A stretch of DNA of 64,000 nucleotides from Pseudonocardia sp. CNS-004 (GCA_001942185.1 MKJV01000083.1:34185-98184); one strand, 5' to 3'. Numbered from the stretch's first letter, positions 18,321 to 27,462 are shown. Notes: a model not told the origin generated them from the letters alone. Program-made: numbers and translations.

Positions 18321-19560
18321 GTGCTTGGACAGCTGGGCGCAGCAGGGCCGACAGCTTCCGACACGCCGATCGCGACCTGGCTGGACGCACGAGCGGAGGA
18401 CATGGCTGCCTCCTGCACCGACTCGTCGCCGTCGACTTCGAGAACCCGCCCGGCCGGGCGCTGCGCCGCTGCGCGGGCGTCCTGGCCGAGGCCATGCACG
18501 CGCTCGGCCTCTCCCCCGACATCATCGACGTCCCCGATCCCGACGGCCGGCTCGACGAACCCTGCATCGTCCGCGGCAGCGCGGGTGCGAGCGCGCGGAC
18601 GCTCTACTTCCACGGGCACTTCGACGTGGTGCCCGCCCAGGACCGGCGGCAGTTCACGGCCGAACGCCGCGACGGCCGGATCATCGGCCGCGGCACGGCC
18701 GACATGAAGGGCGGCATCGTGAGCATGCTCTACGGCGCCGCGGCGCGCGGGAGCTGGGCCTGCTGGGCCAGGGCCGGATCGTGCTGCACCTGGTGTGCGA
18801 CGAGGAGACCGGCAGCGTCGCGGGCGCCGGACACCTGCGCCGCGCCGGCCTGATCGATCCGGGTGCGGTGGCCATGCTGACCGCCGAGCCCAGCGGGGGC
18901 AGCATCGGGAACGCCGCCCGGGGGGCCGTGACCCTGCGCGTCGACGTGCGGGGCCGCGAGGCGCACGTCGGTCAGGCCGACCGCGGGGTGAACGCCTTCC
19001 AGCACATGCTGCACATCGCCCGCCCGGTGGAGGAGTACGCGGCGGAGATGGCCGCGCGGCACACCCGGTTCCCGATCGCTGCTGGGGACGCCCCCGGCAG
19101 CATGGTGGTGCTCGGTGGCTCGGCCGGCAGCGGCGCCAACTTCAACATCGTGCCCGGCTCGGCGTGGTTCACCCTCGACGGGCGCTACAACCCGGAGGAG
19201 GACCTCGAACGGGAGGTCGACCGGCTCACCGCGCTCGTCCACGACGCCGCCGCGGTGATCGGCGCCGACGCCTCGGTCGAGGTGGCCCAACTGCAGCGGC
19301 CCGCGAGCACGGACGCCACGCACCCTGCCGCCACCGCGCTCGGCCGGGTCGTGCACGAGGTCGAGGGCACGCCCCCGCCGGTCGAGATGTGCGCGGGGAT
19401 CCTGGAGACCCGCTGGTACTCGCAGCTCGGCATCCCCGCCTTCGGCTACGGACCGGGCCGCCTGGAGGTCTCCCACGGCCCCGCCGAGTACGTCGAGGAG
19501 GCCGCGCTGCACCGCTGCGCCGCCGTCTACGCGCGCTACGCGCGCGAGATGCTCGGGTGA
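18321..19560 (+). CDS. M20-family metallopeptidase (ArgE/DapE/CPG2-like), two frameshifts
   Basis: Zinc-dependent amidohydrolase/peptidase of about 413 residues. Metal-site motifs: LYFHGHFDVVPAQD (H-x-D), GRGTADMKGGIV (conserved Asp), LVCDEETGSVAG (the Glu-Glu pair) and TAEPSGG. The dimerisation lid follows (GREAHVGQADRGVNAF, with its His). The first 28 residues (from GTG 18321), the part from HRLVAVDFENPPGRAL, and the part from ELGLLGQGRIVLHL lie in three successive frames. Each step is a one-base loss (about 18405 and 18750). The start is uncertain. Substrate unknown; it does not sit in a biosynthetic operon. Confidence 0.82.
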
Positions 19561-19627
19561 TCCGTCCCGCGTGGCTGCCGGTCCGACCAGGGCACCGGGC
19601 CCCGGTTGCCCGTCGTGACACCAGAAC

Positions 19628-19667
19628 CTATTGTGAACATGCGTTCATGAACCTGTGTTCACAATAG
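19628..19667. promoter_or_regulatory. 40-bp palindromic operator upstream of the lipoprotein-TetR pair
   Basis: Outer arms CTATTGTGAACA (19628-19639) and TGTTCACAATAG (19656-19667) are perfectly complementary. The centre GTTCATGAAC (19643-19652) is itself a perfect palindrome on the same axis, so 17 of 20 positions per arm pair. It reads as two GTGAACA/GTTCAT half-site pairs and is AT-richer than its surroundings. It ends 11 bp before the lipoprotein ATG, ideal for repression by the TetR protein encoded downstream. Confidence 0.8.
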
Positions 19668-19678
19668 AAGGGGGCCCG

Positions 19679-20188
19679 ATGACGCTCGCAACGACGGCTG
19701 CTGCCGTCGCCTTGACTTGCATCCTGGTCAGCTGTGGGACCGGGGTCGCGGATACGGCTGGGGGCACGACCACGGGAGGAGAACGCATGGCACGCGAGGC
19801 GGACATCGCGGAGCTGGAGCGGCTCGACCAGCGCATGATCGAGGCGTGGGGGCGCGATGGTGCGGCCGTCGCAGCGACGTTCACCGAGGACGCCGACTTC
19901 GTCGACGTGATGGGCGGGCACTACCACGGCCGCGCGGCGATCGAGGACTCGATGACGCAGGGCTTTGCCACGTTCATGGCCAACACCCGGCTCTCCCAGC
20001 CGGAGACGCGGACGACGGAGTTCCCTTCGCCCGACGTGGCGGTCGTCGTCAGCCGCGGGAACTGCGTACTCCGGGACGGCCAGCAGGAGTGTCGGCCCGA
20101 AGACCTGTCGATTCAGACGAAGGTCGCCGTGCGGCAGGATGGCCGCTGGCTGTACAGGACGTTCCAGAACACCAGAATCGGTCGCTGA
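19679..20188 (+). CDS. Lipoprotein with SgcJ/DUF4440-type NTF2 domain
   Basis: A 169-residue protein with a lipoprotein signal: MTLATTAAAVALTCILVSC places the lipobox Cys at residue 19. The mature part carries an NTF2-like domain, with AELERLDQRMIEAWGRDGAA and DADFVDVMGGHYHGRAAIED (about residues 45-90), typical of the SgcJ/EcaC group. It is the first gene behind the palindromic operator and is followed 23 bp later by its presumed TetR regulator. An alternative ATG lies at the end of the linker (MAREADIAELER), but the lipobox start is better supported by its position after gaagggggcccg. Function unknown. Confidence 0.8.
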   Translation: MTLATTAAAVALTCILVSCGTGVADTAGGTTTGGERMAREADIAELERLDQRMIEAWGRDGAAVAATFTEDADFVDVMGGHYHGRAAIEDSMTQGFATFMANTRLSQPETRTTEFPSPDVAVVVSRGNCVLRDGQQECRPEDLSIQTKVAVRQDGRWLYRTFQNTRIGR

Positions 20189-20211
20189 CCGGCTCACCAG
20201 GAGGAACCGGC

Positions 20212-20835
20212 ATGCCGCGAACCGCGGCCGCGCTCCGGGGCGCCGACAACCCCGGGTTGCGCGACCACCTGGTGACCGTCACCGAGCGGCTCATCGCCGA
20301 ACGACGCACCGATGGGCTCACCGTTCGCGGAATCGCCCGTGAGGCGCGCGTGGCATCGGGAGTTCTCTACAACTACTTCGCCGACAAGGAAGACCTGCTC
20401 GCGCAGGGTCTACTGGCACACATCACCACGGTGGAGCAGACGTTGAGCGGCCCGCCGGGTCCCGGCGAGGGCTCGCTCGAGACCAACCTCGTCGGGTACC
20501 TGCGGTATCTCCTCGAGCTGCACGAACGGATCCTGCCGGCGTTCGCCGGGCTCCTGCCCCAACCGAAGGTCCTCGCCAGGTTCAACGCCATGCCGGCAGC
20601 GGAGAAGGGCGGCGACCTGCACCAGCACCTGGCCGCACACCTCCGCGGCGAGCAACGGATGGGGCGCCTCGGACCGCAGGTCGATGCCGACGCGGCGGCG
20701 ACCCTGCTCATCGGCGCCTGCTACGACCTCGTGCTGCCCCGGCTGTTCCGGCCGGACATGGCCGGGCTCCAGGACGTACCGGACGAGTACCTCGCCGACC
20801 TCGTCAACACCTTCCTCGACACAGCCCGGCCGTGA
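20212..20835 (+). CDS. TetR-family transcriptional regulator
   Basis: A 207-residue one-component regulator. The N-terminal helix-turn-helix is LTVRGIAREARVASGVLYNYFADKEDLL (about residues 38-65, quoted here only by its family pattern), followed by a helical ligand domain. ATG 20212 follows a strong ribosome site (caccaggaggaaccggc). It is the second gene of a two-gene unit behind the 40-bp palindrome, so autoregulation is likely. Inducer unknown. It ends 4 bp before the convergent WD40 gene. Confidence 0.92.
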   Translation: MPRTAAALRGADNPGLRDHLVTVTERLIAERRTDGLTVRGIAREARVASGVLYNYFADKEDLLAQGLLAHITTVEQTLSGPPGPGEGSLETNLVGYLRYLLELHERILPAFAGLLPQPKVLARFNAMPAAEKGGDLHQHLAAHLRGEQRMGRLGPQVDADAAATLLIGACYDLVLPRLFRPDMAGLQDVPDEYLADLVNTFLDTARP

Positions 20836-20839
20836 GCCG

Positions 20840-21772
20840 TCAACACCCGAGGTCGGCGAGGTCCGCCACGCCGGCGTCGGCGAGGTTCGCGCACACCTGC
20901 GCGGCGGCCTCGTCCGGGGTCACCGGCCAGACGGCGACGTCGGTGTCGGAGCCCCCGGTGGCGAGCCGGGTGCCGTCGGGGGAGAACTCCACGTCGTTGA
21001 GCGGGCCCTCGTGCCCGCGCAGCTGGGCCACGAGCGCGCGGTCGGGGATGCTCCACAGCCGCACGATCGGGTCGGTCGTGGTCACCGTCGCCACCGTGCG
21101 ACCGTCCGGGGACACCGCGAACGCCCGCACCGAAGCCGGGTGCGCGCCGAACTCCGCGCGCAGCGCGCCGGTGTCCGGGTCCCGCAGTTGGATGGTGCCG
21201 GAGTCCCCCGCGGTGATCAGCGTGTCGCCGTCCGGGGTGAACGCCGCCTCGATCAGGGTGGAGGGCCCGAGCGGGATGCGGTGCGGCTCGGCGAACTCCG
21301 GCACCCGCCAGGTGATCAGCACCGCCCGATCCGCCGGGTCCGCCGCATGGTCGTCGCCCGACACCGCGACCAACCGGGTGCCGTCGGCCGAGAAGCTCAG
21401 GTCGGAGATCGACACGCCGCCGAGCTCGAAGACGGCGCGCTCGGTCAGCGTCTCGGTGTCCCACACCCGCACCCGCACGTCGTCGAACTCACCGCTCAGG
21501 GGGCGCCCCGCGTCGGCTTCGGCGAACCACCGGCCGTCCGGCGACAGCGCCATGGCGCCGCTGCGGTAGACGCGGTCCGGCACCGAGATCGTGCGTTCCG
21601 CCGCCGGCCCGCCACCGGCGGGCCGCAGGACGAACCGAGCGTCGATCGTGCCGACCGCCCGGAGCCCGTTCCCGGCGAACTCGAGACCGAACACGCCGGC
21701 GTCCGACGTGGCGGCGGCCAGTTGTCGGCCGTCCTCCACGGTCCGCGAGCTGACACCGGGTGCGCGGGGCAT
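20840..21772 (-). CDS. WD40-repeat (beta-propeller) protein, stand-alone
   Basis: 310 residues made almost wholly of WD40-like blades. Examples are DDVRVRVWDTETL, FSADGTRLVAVSGDD, FTPDGDTLITAGDSGTIQLR, VSPDGRTVATVTTTDPIVRL and FSPDGTRLATGGSDTDVAVW. It ends in AAAQVCANLADAGVADL, a tail like those that close actinobacterial STAND-WD40 giants, so it may be the severed C-terminus of one. No NTPase or TM segment is present here. It begins 27 bp after the sulfatase stop on the same strand and may be read from the sulfatase operon. Likely a protein-interaction scaffold. Confidence 0.75.
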   Translation of the reverse strand: MPRAPGVSSRTVEDGRQLAAATSDAGVFGLEFAGNGLRAVGTIDARFVLRPAGGGPAAERTISVPDRVYRSGAMALSPDGRWFAEADAGRPLSGEFDDVRVRVWDTETLTERAVFELGGVSISDLSFSADGTRLVAVSGDDHAADPADRAVLITWRVPEFAEPHRIPLGPSTLIEAAFTPDGDTLITAGDSGTIQLRDPDTGALRAEFGAHPASVRAFAVSPDGRTVATVTTTDPIVRLWSIPDRALVAQLRGHEGPLNDVEFSPDGTRLATGGSDTDVAVWPVTPDEAAAQVCANLADAGVADLADLGC

Positions 21773-21799
21773 CGTGGGCCTCGTGACACAAGCCGCACG

Positions 21800-23306
21800 T
21801 CAGGCCACGTGCGCCTCGTCCTCCGTGGGCCGGTAGGTCGTCTCGTCGAGGCCGGACTGGGTCGGGTCGTGGTCGACCTCCCCGACGTCGTACATCGTCG
21901 TCATCCAGTGGTAGAAGTTGTCGCCGCGGTCGCGCAGGCGGCCGTAGAGGCGCCGCATGAGCCGCGTCCGGACCGGCGCCATCTCCGGGTGGAGGTAGAC
22001 GTTCAGCAGTTCGTCCGGGTCGTTCTCGAGGTCGTAGAGCTCGTTCGTGGAGTCCGGGTTGACCACCAGCTTGTAGCGGTCCTCGCGCAGCATCCGCTGC
22101 GGGTACGGGAAGTGGTGCCCGTGGAACTCGCAGACGATGTCGGGAGCCCACTCGACCTGGCGGCCCTCGACGAGTGGGACGAGGCTGCGCGAGTCGACGG
22201 CCGGTGCCGCGTCGATGCCCGCGAGCTCCAGGATCGTCGCCGTGCAGTCGAGCAGGCTCACGAACTCGGTGCGCACCTGGCCGGCGGGAGCGCCGGGGAT
22301 CCGCACGATCCCGGGCGTGCGGTAGATGTCCTCGTACATCGCGGGGCCCTTGTCGTGCAGCCGGTGCGAGCCGGTGAACTCCCCGTGGTCGCTGGTGAAG
22401 AACACGGCCGTGTCGCCGACGAGCCCGAGCCGCTCGAGGGCGTCCAGCACCCGGCCGATCTGTTCGTCGATCAGCGCCACGTATCCCCAGTAGACCGCGA
22501 TGAGCTTGCGCGTCACCTCGATCGGCATGGTGTCGAACGTCCAGTGGGCGCTGTAGTTGCGCTGCACGGGCGGCTTGCCCTCGAACGTCTCCGCGATCGA
22601 CTTCGGCAGCTCGACCAGTGCGGGGTCGACCATGTCGAAGTAGGAGTCGGGCACGATGTAGGGCAGGTGCGGGCCGAAGAAGCTGAGCTCGAGGAAGAAC
22701 GGGGTGTCGGGGTCGGCCGCGTAGCGTTCCAGCAGCTCGATGGTCCGCGTGGCGAGGTAGTGCTCGAACGTCGCCTCCACCGGCTGGTGGAGCCGGGCGG
22801 CGAGGAGGTTGCCCGGCCCGCCGTTGGGCAGGGTGCCCCGGATCCGGTCGCTGATCCGGTACGGCGGGAGCCGTGCTCCCGCAGGTACGCGAGGTAGTCC
22901 TCGTTGTCGACGGGGTTGTGCCAGCCGGGCAGGTCGGGCCCGTCGAATCCGAAGGAGGCGGCGTTGCGCTCCGTGCCCGCGTGCCACTTGCCCACGAGGC
23001 CGGTGTGGTAGCCGCGTTCCCGCAGCGCCTCCACGAACGTGAACGTCCCGTCGGCGAGGTCCTCGCGGTAGCCGACGTTGCGTTCGTGGTTCGCGAGCAC
23101 CCGGTGCCGGAACGGGGCCTGGCCGGTGAGCAGGCTCGCCCGCGCCGGTGTGCAGATCGCGGTGGGCGTGTACCAGCGGTCGAACCGGGTGCCCGAGCGG
23201 GCGAGCCCGTCGAGCACCGGCGTGGTGGCGTGCGGGTTGCCGTAGGCCCGAGCGTGTCCACCCGGTGCTGGTCGGTCATCAGGAAGAGGATGTTCCGCGC
23301 ACTCAT
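21800..23306 (-). CDS. Sulfatase (arylsulfatase/choline-sulfatase type), two frameshifts
   Basis: About 502 residues after repair; hydrolyses sulfate esters. The N-terminal metal site is MSARNILFLMTDQHRVDTLG. The formylglycine signature is ICTPARASLLTGQAPFRHR (C-x-P-x-R), so the Cys would be converted to formylglycine. VGKWHAGTERN and FFTSDHGEFTGSHRLHDKG supply the conserved Lys/His and Asp/His residues. Breaks at about 23252 and 22870 are each repaired by one G. It overlaps the binding-protein stop by 4 bp, so it is translationally coupled to the ABC importer. No signal peptide is seen, implying cytosolic hydrolysis of an imported sulfate ester. Confidence 0.88.
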
Positions 23307-24301
23307 CCGCGGGCCTGGAGGAAGAGGTCGCCGGTGTAGTACTGCGCGGGATCGACCGCCGTCGGCAGCTTCCCCGCGCCGACGAAGTAGTCACCGAGGC
23401 CTGCGAACCACTTGTCGATCGTGCCGTCCTCGGTCAGCCGGTCGATCTCCTCGAGCGACAGGACCTGCACGTTGTCGGCGTCGGCCTGCACCTGGGCGGG
23501 GTCGAGGGCGTTGAAGTCGGCGGTGAGCTGGACGGCCTGGTCCGGGTTCGCGGCGCGGATCGCGATCGCCTCGCGCAGGACCTTCAGCACGCGCGACACC
23601 TTCTCCGGCTCGCCGGAGACCACGTCGTTCCCCGCGACGAACGCCGTCGGAAACGCCACGGTCTCCTCGAAGTCCTGGTTCTTCGCCAGCTCGACGAGAT
23701 CGGGGACCTGCTGCTTCACGGTCGCCAGCGCCGGGTACCAGATGCCGGCCGCGTCGACCTGCTTCGAGGACAGCGCGGTGATGATGGCGGACGGTTCCAT
23801 CGGCACGATCTGCACGTCGGCCTTCGTCATCCCGGCCTTCTGGAGCGCGAGCGTGAGGATCATGTCGCCGGAGGTTCCCTCGGGGATCGCGACCGTCCGG
23901 CCGCGCAGGTCCTCGATGGACCCGATGCCCGCCTGGGCGACCACCCGGTCGGCCTGGCCGAGGGTGTTCACCGCGACGATCTTGGCCTGCCCGGACGCCG
24001 GCAGCCAGATCGCGCCCGGACCGATGTAGCCGAAGTCCAGGTCACCGGTGCCGAGCGCCTGGATCTGCAGCGGCCCGTTCGTGAACGACGTGGTCGTGAC
24101 GTTCACCCCGTGCTTCTCCCACAGCCCCTGGTCCTCGGCGATCGCGAGCAGGCTCGTGCCGTTGAAGTCGGGGATGAAGCCGAAGTTCACGTCGACGGGC
24201 GCCGTACCGTCCGGGGCCGCCGGGGCTCCACCGCAGCCTGCGACGACGGCGAGGGCCACGCCCGCGGCGACGGCACCGATCAGTCTTCTGGTGATCCGCA
24301 T
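23303..24301 (-). CDS. ABC substrate-binding lipoprotein, SsuA/TauA/NrtA type
   Basis: A 332-residue periplasmic-type binding protein. The signal MRITRRLIGAVAAGVALAVV ends in a lipobox (VVAGC). The body matches the NMT1/SsuA fold: FIPDFNGTSLLAIAEDQGLW, LDFGYIGPGAIWLPASG and DLRGRTVAIPEGTSGDMI. Family members bind sulfonates, taurine, nitrate or thiamine precursors. With a sulfatase as the next gene, a sulfonate or sulfate ester is the best guess. Its stop overlaps the sulfatase start, and the ABC ATPase lies 11 bp upstream. Confidence 0.9.
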   Translation of the reverse strand: MRITRRLIGAVAAGVALAVVAGCGGAPAAPDGTAPVDVNFGFIPDFNGTSLLAIAEDQGLWEKHGVNVTTTSFTNGPLQIQALGTGDLDFGYIGPGAIWLPASGQAKIVAVNTLGQADRVVAQAGIGSIEDLRGRTVAIPEGTSGDMILTLALQKAGMTKADVQIVPMEPSAIITALSSKQVDAAGIWYPALATVKQQVPDLVELAKNQDFEETVAFPTAFVAGNDVVSGEPEKVSRVLKVLREAIAIRAANPDQAVQLTADFNALDPAQVQADADNVQVLSLEEIDRLTEDGTIDKWFAGLGDYFVGAGKLPTAVDPAQYYTGDLFLQARG

Positions 24302-24312
24302 TCCCGTTCCTC

Positions 24313-25095
24313 TCAACGTCCGGCGGCGATGCCGGGAGCCTGGTGGTAGACCGACGTCCACACGCGGTTGCGGAGCTGCGCGAACTCCGGGCTCAGGCGG
24401 GCTTCCTCGGTGCGCGGGTACGGCAGGTCGACGTCGATCACGTCGTAGATCCGGCCGGGCCGCGCGGCCATCACCACCACGCGGTTCGCGAGGAAGACGG
24501 CCTCGTCGACGTCGTGGGTGATGAACAGGACCGTGCGCTTCTCCCGGCTCCACGTCTCGAGCAGCTGCTCCTGCAACGTGACGCGCGTCAGCGCGTCCAG
24601 CGCGCCGAAGGGCTCGTCCATGAGCAGGATCGAGGGGTTCACCGCGTACGCCCTCGCGATGGCGCAGCGCTGCTTCATCCCGCCCGAGAGCATCTTCGGC
24701 AGGGCGTCGGCGAACTGCTCGAGCCCGACGATGCGGATGAAGTAGTCCGCTCGCTCGCGCCGCTCGGCTGCGCCCAGGCCCGCGACCTTCAGCCCGAACT
24801 CGACGTTCTTGCGGACGGTCAGCCAGGGGAAGAGCGCGTACTGCTGGAAGATGACGCCGCGCTCGGGGCCCGGTCCGACGACGTCCTCGCCGTCGACGAG
24901 CGCGCGACCCGACGTCGGGGTCTCGAGCCCGGCGAGGACGTTCATGAGCGTCGACTTGCCGCACCCGGACGGCCCGACCACGGTGACGAACTCGTTGTCG
25001 GCGATGTCGAGCGAGACCCCGTCGAGCGCGACGAACTCCTCGTTCTTCAGGGGGAAGGTCTTGCGGACGTCCTGAACGGAGATCTTCGCGGTCAT
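24313..25095 (-). CDS. ABC transporter ATPase, SsuB/TauB type
   Basis: A 260-residue ATPase energising the importer. Walker A is VVGPSGCGKSTLMN (about residue 40), then the Q-loop GVIFQQYALFPWLT, signature LSGGMKQRCAIARAYA (about 143), Walker B ILLMDEPFGALDA and the H-loop LFITHDVDEAVF. It starts at ATG 25095 (an in-frame ATG lies 15 bp upstream) and overlaps the permease stop by 4 bp. The C-terminal IYDVIDVDLPYPRTEEAR is typical of the nitrate/sulfonate/taurine subfamily. Confidence 0.93.
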   Translation of the reverse strand: MTAKISVQDVRKTFPLKNEEFVALDGVSLDIADNEFVTVVGPSGCGKSTLMNVLAGLETPTSGRALVDGEDVVGPGPERGVIFQQYALFPWLTVRKNVEFGLKVAGLGAAERRERADYFIRIVGLEQFADALPKMLSGGMKQRCAIARAYAVNPSILLMDEPFGALDALTRVTLQEQLLETWSREKRTVLFITHDVDEAVFLANRVVVMAARPGRIYDVIDVDLPYPRTEEARLSPEFAQLRNRVWTSVYHQAPGIAAGR

Positions 25096-25916
25096 CGTCG
25101 TTCCTGCCATCCGGTGAGCCTGGTCTCGGCGAAGAGCAGCAGCCGGTCCATCACCAGGCCGAGTACGCCGATGACGACGATGCTGACGAAGATCGTCGCG
25201 AGGTCGTAGTAGAGCTGCGCCTGCTGCATGCGGTAGCCCAGACCCGCGGGAGCGGCCAGCAGTTCGGCGGCGACCAGGGTGGCCCACGCCGAACCGAGGC
25301 CGACCCGCATGCCGACGAGGATGAACGGCGTCGACGCCGGGACGACGACCTTGGCGAAGATCGTCGCGTCCTTCGCGCCGAGGACCCGCGCGGCGTTGAT
25401 GAGGGTGCGGTCGACGCTCACGACGCCCTGGTAGGTCGAGATCACGCACGCCAGGAACGCGGCCAGGAAGATGACGAACACCTTCGGGACCTCGCCGATG
25501 CCCAGCAGCACCAGCACGAGCGGCAGCAGCGCGAGCGGCGGGATCGTGCGGAAGAACTGGATCCAGGGTTCGAAGAGCCCGCGGGCCGTGGTGTACCACC
25601 CCATGAGGAAGCCGACGGGGATCGCGGCGGCCGAGCCGATGAGGAAACCGGCGAGAACGCGGGACAGGCTCGCGAGGACGTCCTCCTGCAGGGTTCCGTT
25701 GCCCGCGAGCTGCACGGCCTTCGCGACGACCTCGGGCGGTGTCGGGAACTGGAAACCGTTCAGCGCGAGGACCCACCAGCAGGCGATGCCACCGACGATC
25801 GACACGGCGTTCAGCACGACGAGCGTGGAGCGCCGGGACCGCGTGCGCCGGGTTGCTCCCCGGGGCGAGGCGGCCGGGGGAGCGGGCGCCTCGACCTGCG
25901 ACGTCGGAACGCTCAC
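25092..25916 (-). CDS. ABC transporter permease, SsuC/TauC type
   Basis: A 274-residue inner-membrane permease with about six TM helices. The cytoplasmic EAA-like loop is NAARVLGAKDATIFAKVVVP (about residues 168-187), followed by GMRVGLGSAWATLVAAELLA, the family hallmark. The N-terminal 30 residues are Pro/Arg-rich. GTG 25916 follows aaaggagcacatc and overlaps the ROK regulator stop by 4 bp, so the regulator heads the operon. Confidence 0.92.
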   Translation of the reverse strand: MSVPTSQVEAPAPPAASPRGATRRTRSRRSTLVVLNAVSIVGGIACWWVLALNGFQFPTPPEVVAKAVQLAGNGTLQEDVLASLSRVLAGFLIGSAAAIPVGFLMGWYTTARGLFEPWIQFFRTIPPLALLPLVLVLLGIGEVPKVFVIFLAAFLACVISTYQGVVSVDRTLINAARVLGAKDATIFAKVVVPASTPFILVGMRVGLGSAWATLVAAELLAAPAGLGYRMQQAQLYYDLATIFVSIVVIGVLGLVMDRLLLFAETRLTGWQERR

Positions 25917-27148
25917 GATGTGCTCCTTTGCTGGCTGTGCCCGGAACCGGCCGGTGTCGTGGCTTCGGCGTATCCCGCGAGCAGCGGGGACTGGTGGAAG
26001 AGCGCGGCGATCGCACCCACGGCCCCGTCGCTGTCGCGCAGCTCCGCGGCCCGGACCACGACCGGCTCCGCGGCGGGGATCGAGTACAGCTCGAAGCGCA
26101 GCGTCGCCGCCGCCTGCTCGACGATCACCGGTGCGACGTGGACGATCTCGCCGCCGATGACGACCTCGTCGGGGTTCAGCACCATGGCCGCGGCGCCGAG
26201 GACCCGTCCGAGCGTCGAGCCGACCTCGCGCAGCACGGCCTCCACCGCGGGGTCGTGCCGGGCGACCGCCTCGGCGAGCTCGTCGAGCGACCCCACCGGG
26301 GCGCCCCGCTCGCGGCACGCCCGCAGGATCGCCGGGGTGGACGCGACGGTCTCGAGGCACCCGCGCTTGCCGCACCGGCAGGTCGTCCCGTTGGGGTCCG
26401 CCGTGACGTGGCCGAGCTCGCCCGCGAACCCGCGGCCGCCCGTCACGAGCCTGCCCGCGACGACGAGTCCGCCGCCGACGCCGTCGGAGAGCCGCACGTA
26501 GACGAGGTCGCTGACGGCGGTCTTGTGCGAGATCGCTTCGGCGAGAGCGGCGAACCGCGTGTTGTTGTCCACCATGACCGCGGCGCCGAAGCGCTCCGCG
26601 AAGGCCGTGCCGATGCCCTTGGGTGCGAGCCGGCGGTTCCAGCTGATCTCGGGCTCGCCGGGCTGGTTGCCGCTGTAGGGCCCGGGAACGCCGATCCCCA
26701 CGGCCTGGAGGGCGCCGAAGTGCGTTCCCGTCTCGCGGGCGAGCCGTTCGGTCAGCGCGAACGCGATCTCGAGCCGCTCGTCCCACGGCGTGCCGTCGGC
26801 GTACCGGCCGACGCCGCCCGCGATGATCTCGTGGGCGGCATCGGCCACGGCGACCTGCACGCGCCGGTGCCCGAAGTCGACGCCGAGGAACTGCCCCGAC
26901 GACGGGTCGAGGCACAGCTTCTCGGCAGGCCGGCCGCTCCCGACGCGGACGGCGGCGTCGGTATCGGACACGATGATCGCGCCGCGTCTGAGCAGGTCAC
27001 CCGTGATCTCGGAGACGGTGGTCCGCGAGAGCCCGACCCGCTCCGCGAGCTCGGCCCGGCTCATCGCGCCGCCCGTGCGGAGCGCGGTCAGCACGCGCTT
27101 CTCGTGCATGCCCCTCGTGAGCGCGTGCAGCCCTGCCGGCGTCGACAT
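25913..27148 (-). CDS. ROK-family transcriptional regulator
   Basis: 411 residues: an N-terminal winged helix (MSRAELAERVGLSRTTVSEI, about residues 29-48) joined to a ROK sugar-kinase-like domain. The zinc motif is TCRCGKRGCLETVAS (C-x-C-G-x-x-G-C-x-E, about 246-260). GVDFGHRRVQVAVAD and GIGVPGPYSG are ROK blocks. It heads the importer-sulfatase operon and probably represses it. ROK repressors usually sense sugars or sugar derivatives, so the sulfated substrate could be a sulfated sugar. The ATG 27148 context lacks a strong ribosome site. Confidence 0.9.
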   Translation of the reverse strand: MSTPAGLHALTRGMHEKRVLTALRTGGAMSRAELAERVGLSRTTVSEITGDLLRRGAIIVSDTDAAVRVGSGRPAEKLCLDPSSGQFLGVDFGHRRVQVAVADAAHEIIAGGVGRYADGTPWDERLEIAFALTERLARETGTHFGALQAVGIGVPGPYSGNQPGEPEISWNRRLAPKGIGTAFAERFGAAVMVDNNTRFAALAEAISHKTAVSDLVYVRLSDGVGGGLVVAGRLVTGGRGFAGELGHVTADPNGTTCRCGKRGCLETVASTPAILRACRERGAPVGSLDELAEAVARHDPAVEAVLREVGSTLGRVLGAAAMVLNPDEVVIGGEIVHVAPVIVEQAAATLRFELYSIPAAEPVVVRAAELRDSDGAVGAIAALFHQSPLLAGYAEATTPAGSGHSQQRSTS

Positions 27149-27216
27149 GCGACATGCCTAGAGTGGCCGATTTTTCCGTCAACCCTCCGACGGAATTCCG
27201 CCCCCGAAACGAACGA

Positions 27217-27247
27217 AACCCCCGTCCGCGAGGTGCGGACGGGGGTT
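27217..27247 (-). terminator. Perfect 13-bp hairpin terminator after rpmB
   Basis: Arms 27217-27229 and 27235-27247 are fully complementary with a 5-nt loop, 24 bp past the rpmB stop. On the minus strand the stem is followed by a T-rich stretch (ttcgttcgtttcg). The best intrinsic terminator in the window; it insulates the regulator operon to its left. Confidence 0.85.
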
Positions 27248-27270
27248 GCCGTTCGTTCGGCTACGAGCGC

Positions 27271-27462
27271 TCAGGCGCGCGCGACCTTGCCGGCCTTCAG
27301 GCAGGAGGTGCACACGTTGAGGCGTCGGCGGTTGCCGCCGCCGACGGTGGCACGCACGGTCTGGATGTTCGGGTTCCAGCGACGGTGGGTGCGGCGGTGC
27401 GAGTGCGAGACGGACATGCCGAAGCCCGGACCCTTTCCACAGACGTCACAGACGGCAGCCAC
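27271..27462 (-). CDS. rpmB: 50S ribosomal protein L28
   Basis: A 63-residue ribosomal protein of the large subunit. It is the zinc-binding (C+) form: AAVCDVCGKGPGFGMSVSHS provides C-x-x-C and LNVCTSCLKAGKV the second pair. SHRRTHRRWNPNIQTVR is the RNA-binding core. It starts at GTG 27462 and is divergent from the DAK2 gene with recG, the usual actinobacterial arrangement. Confidence 0.97.
   Translation of the reverse strand: MAAVCDVCGKGPGFGMSVSHSHRRTHRRWNPNIQTVRATVGGGNRRRLNVCTSCLKAGKVARA

Noticed and set aside
17899..19560. One continuous 553-codon frame appearing to fuse an ECF sigma factor to an M20 peptidase
   Set aside because: Homology to the sigma factor ends at about codon 100, the middle is in the wrong frame for the peptidase, and the peptidase joins this frame only after two one-base losses. 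The fusion is accidental.
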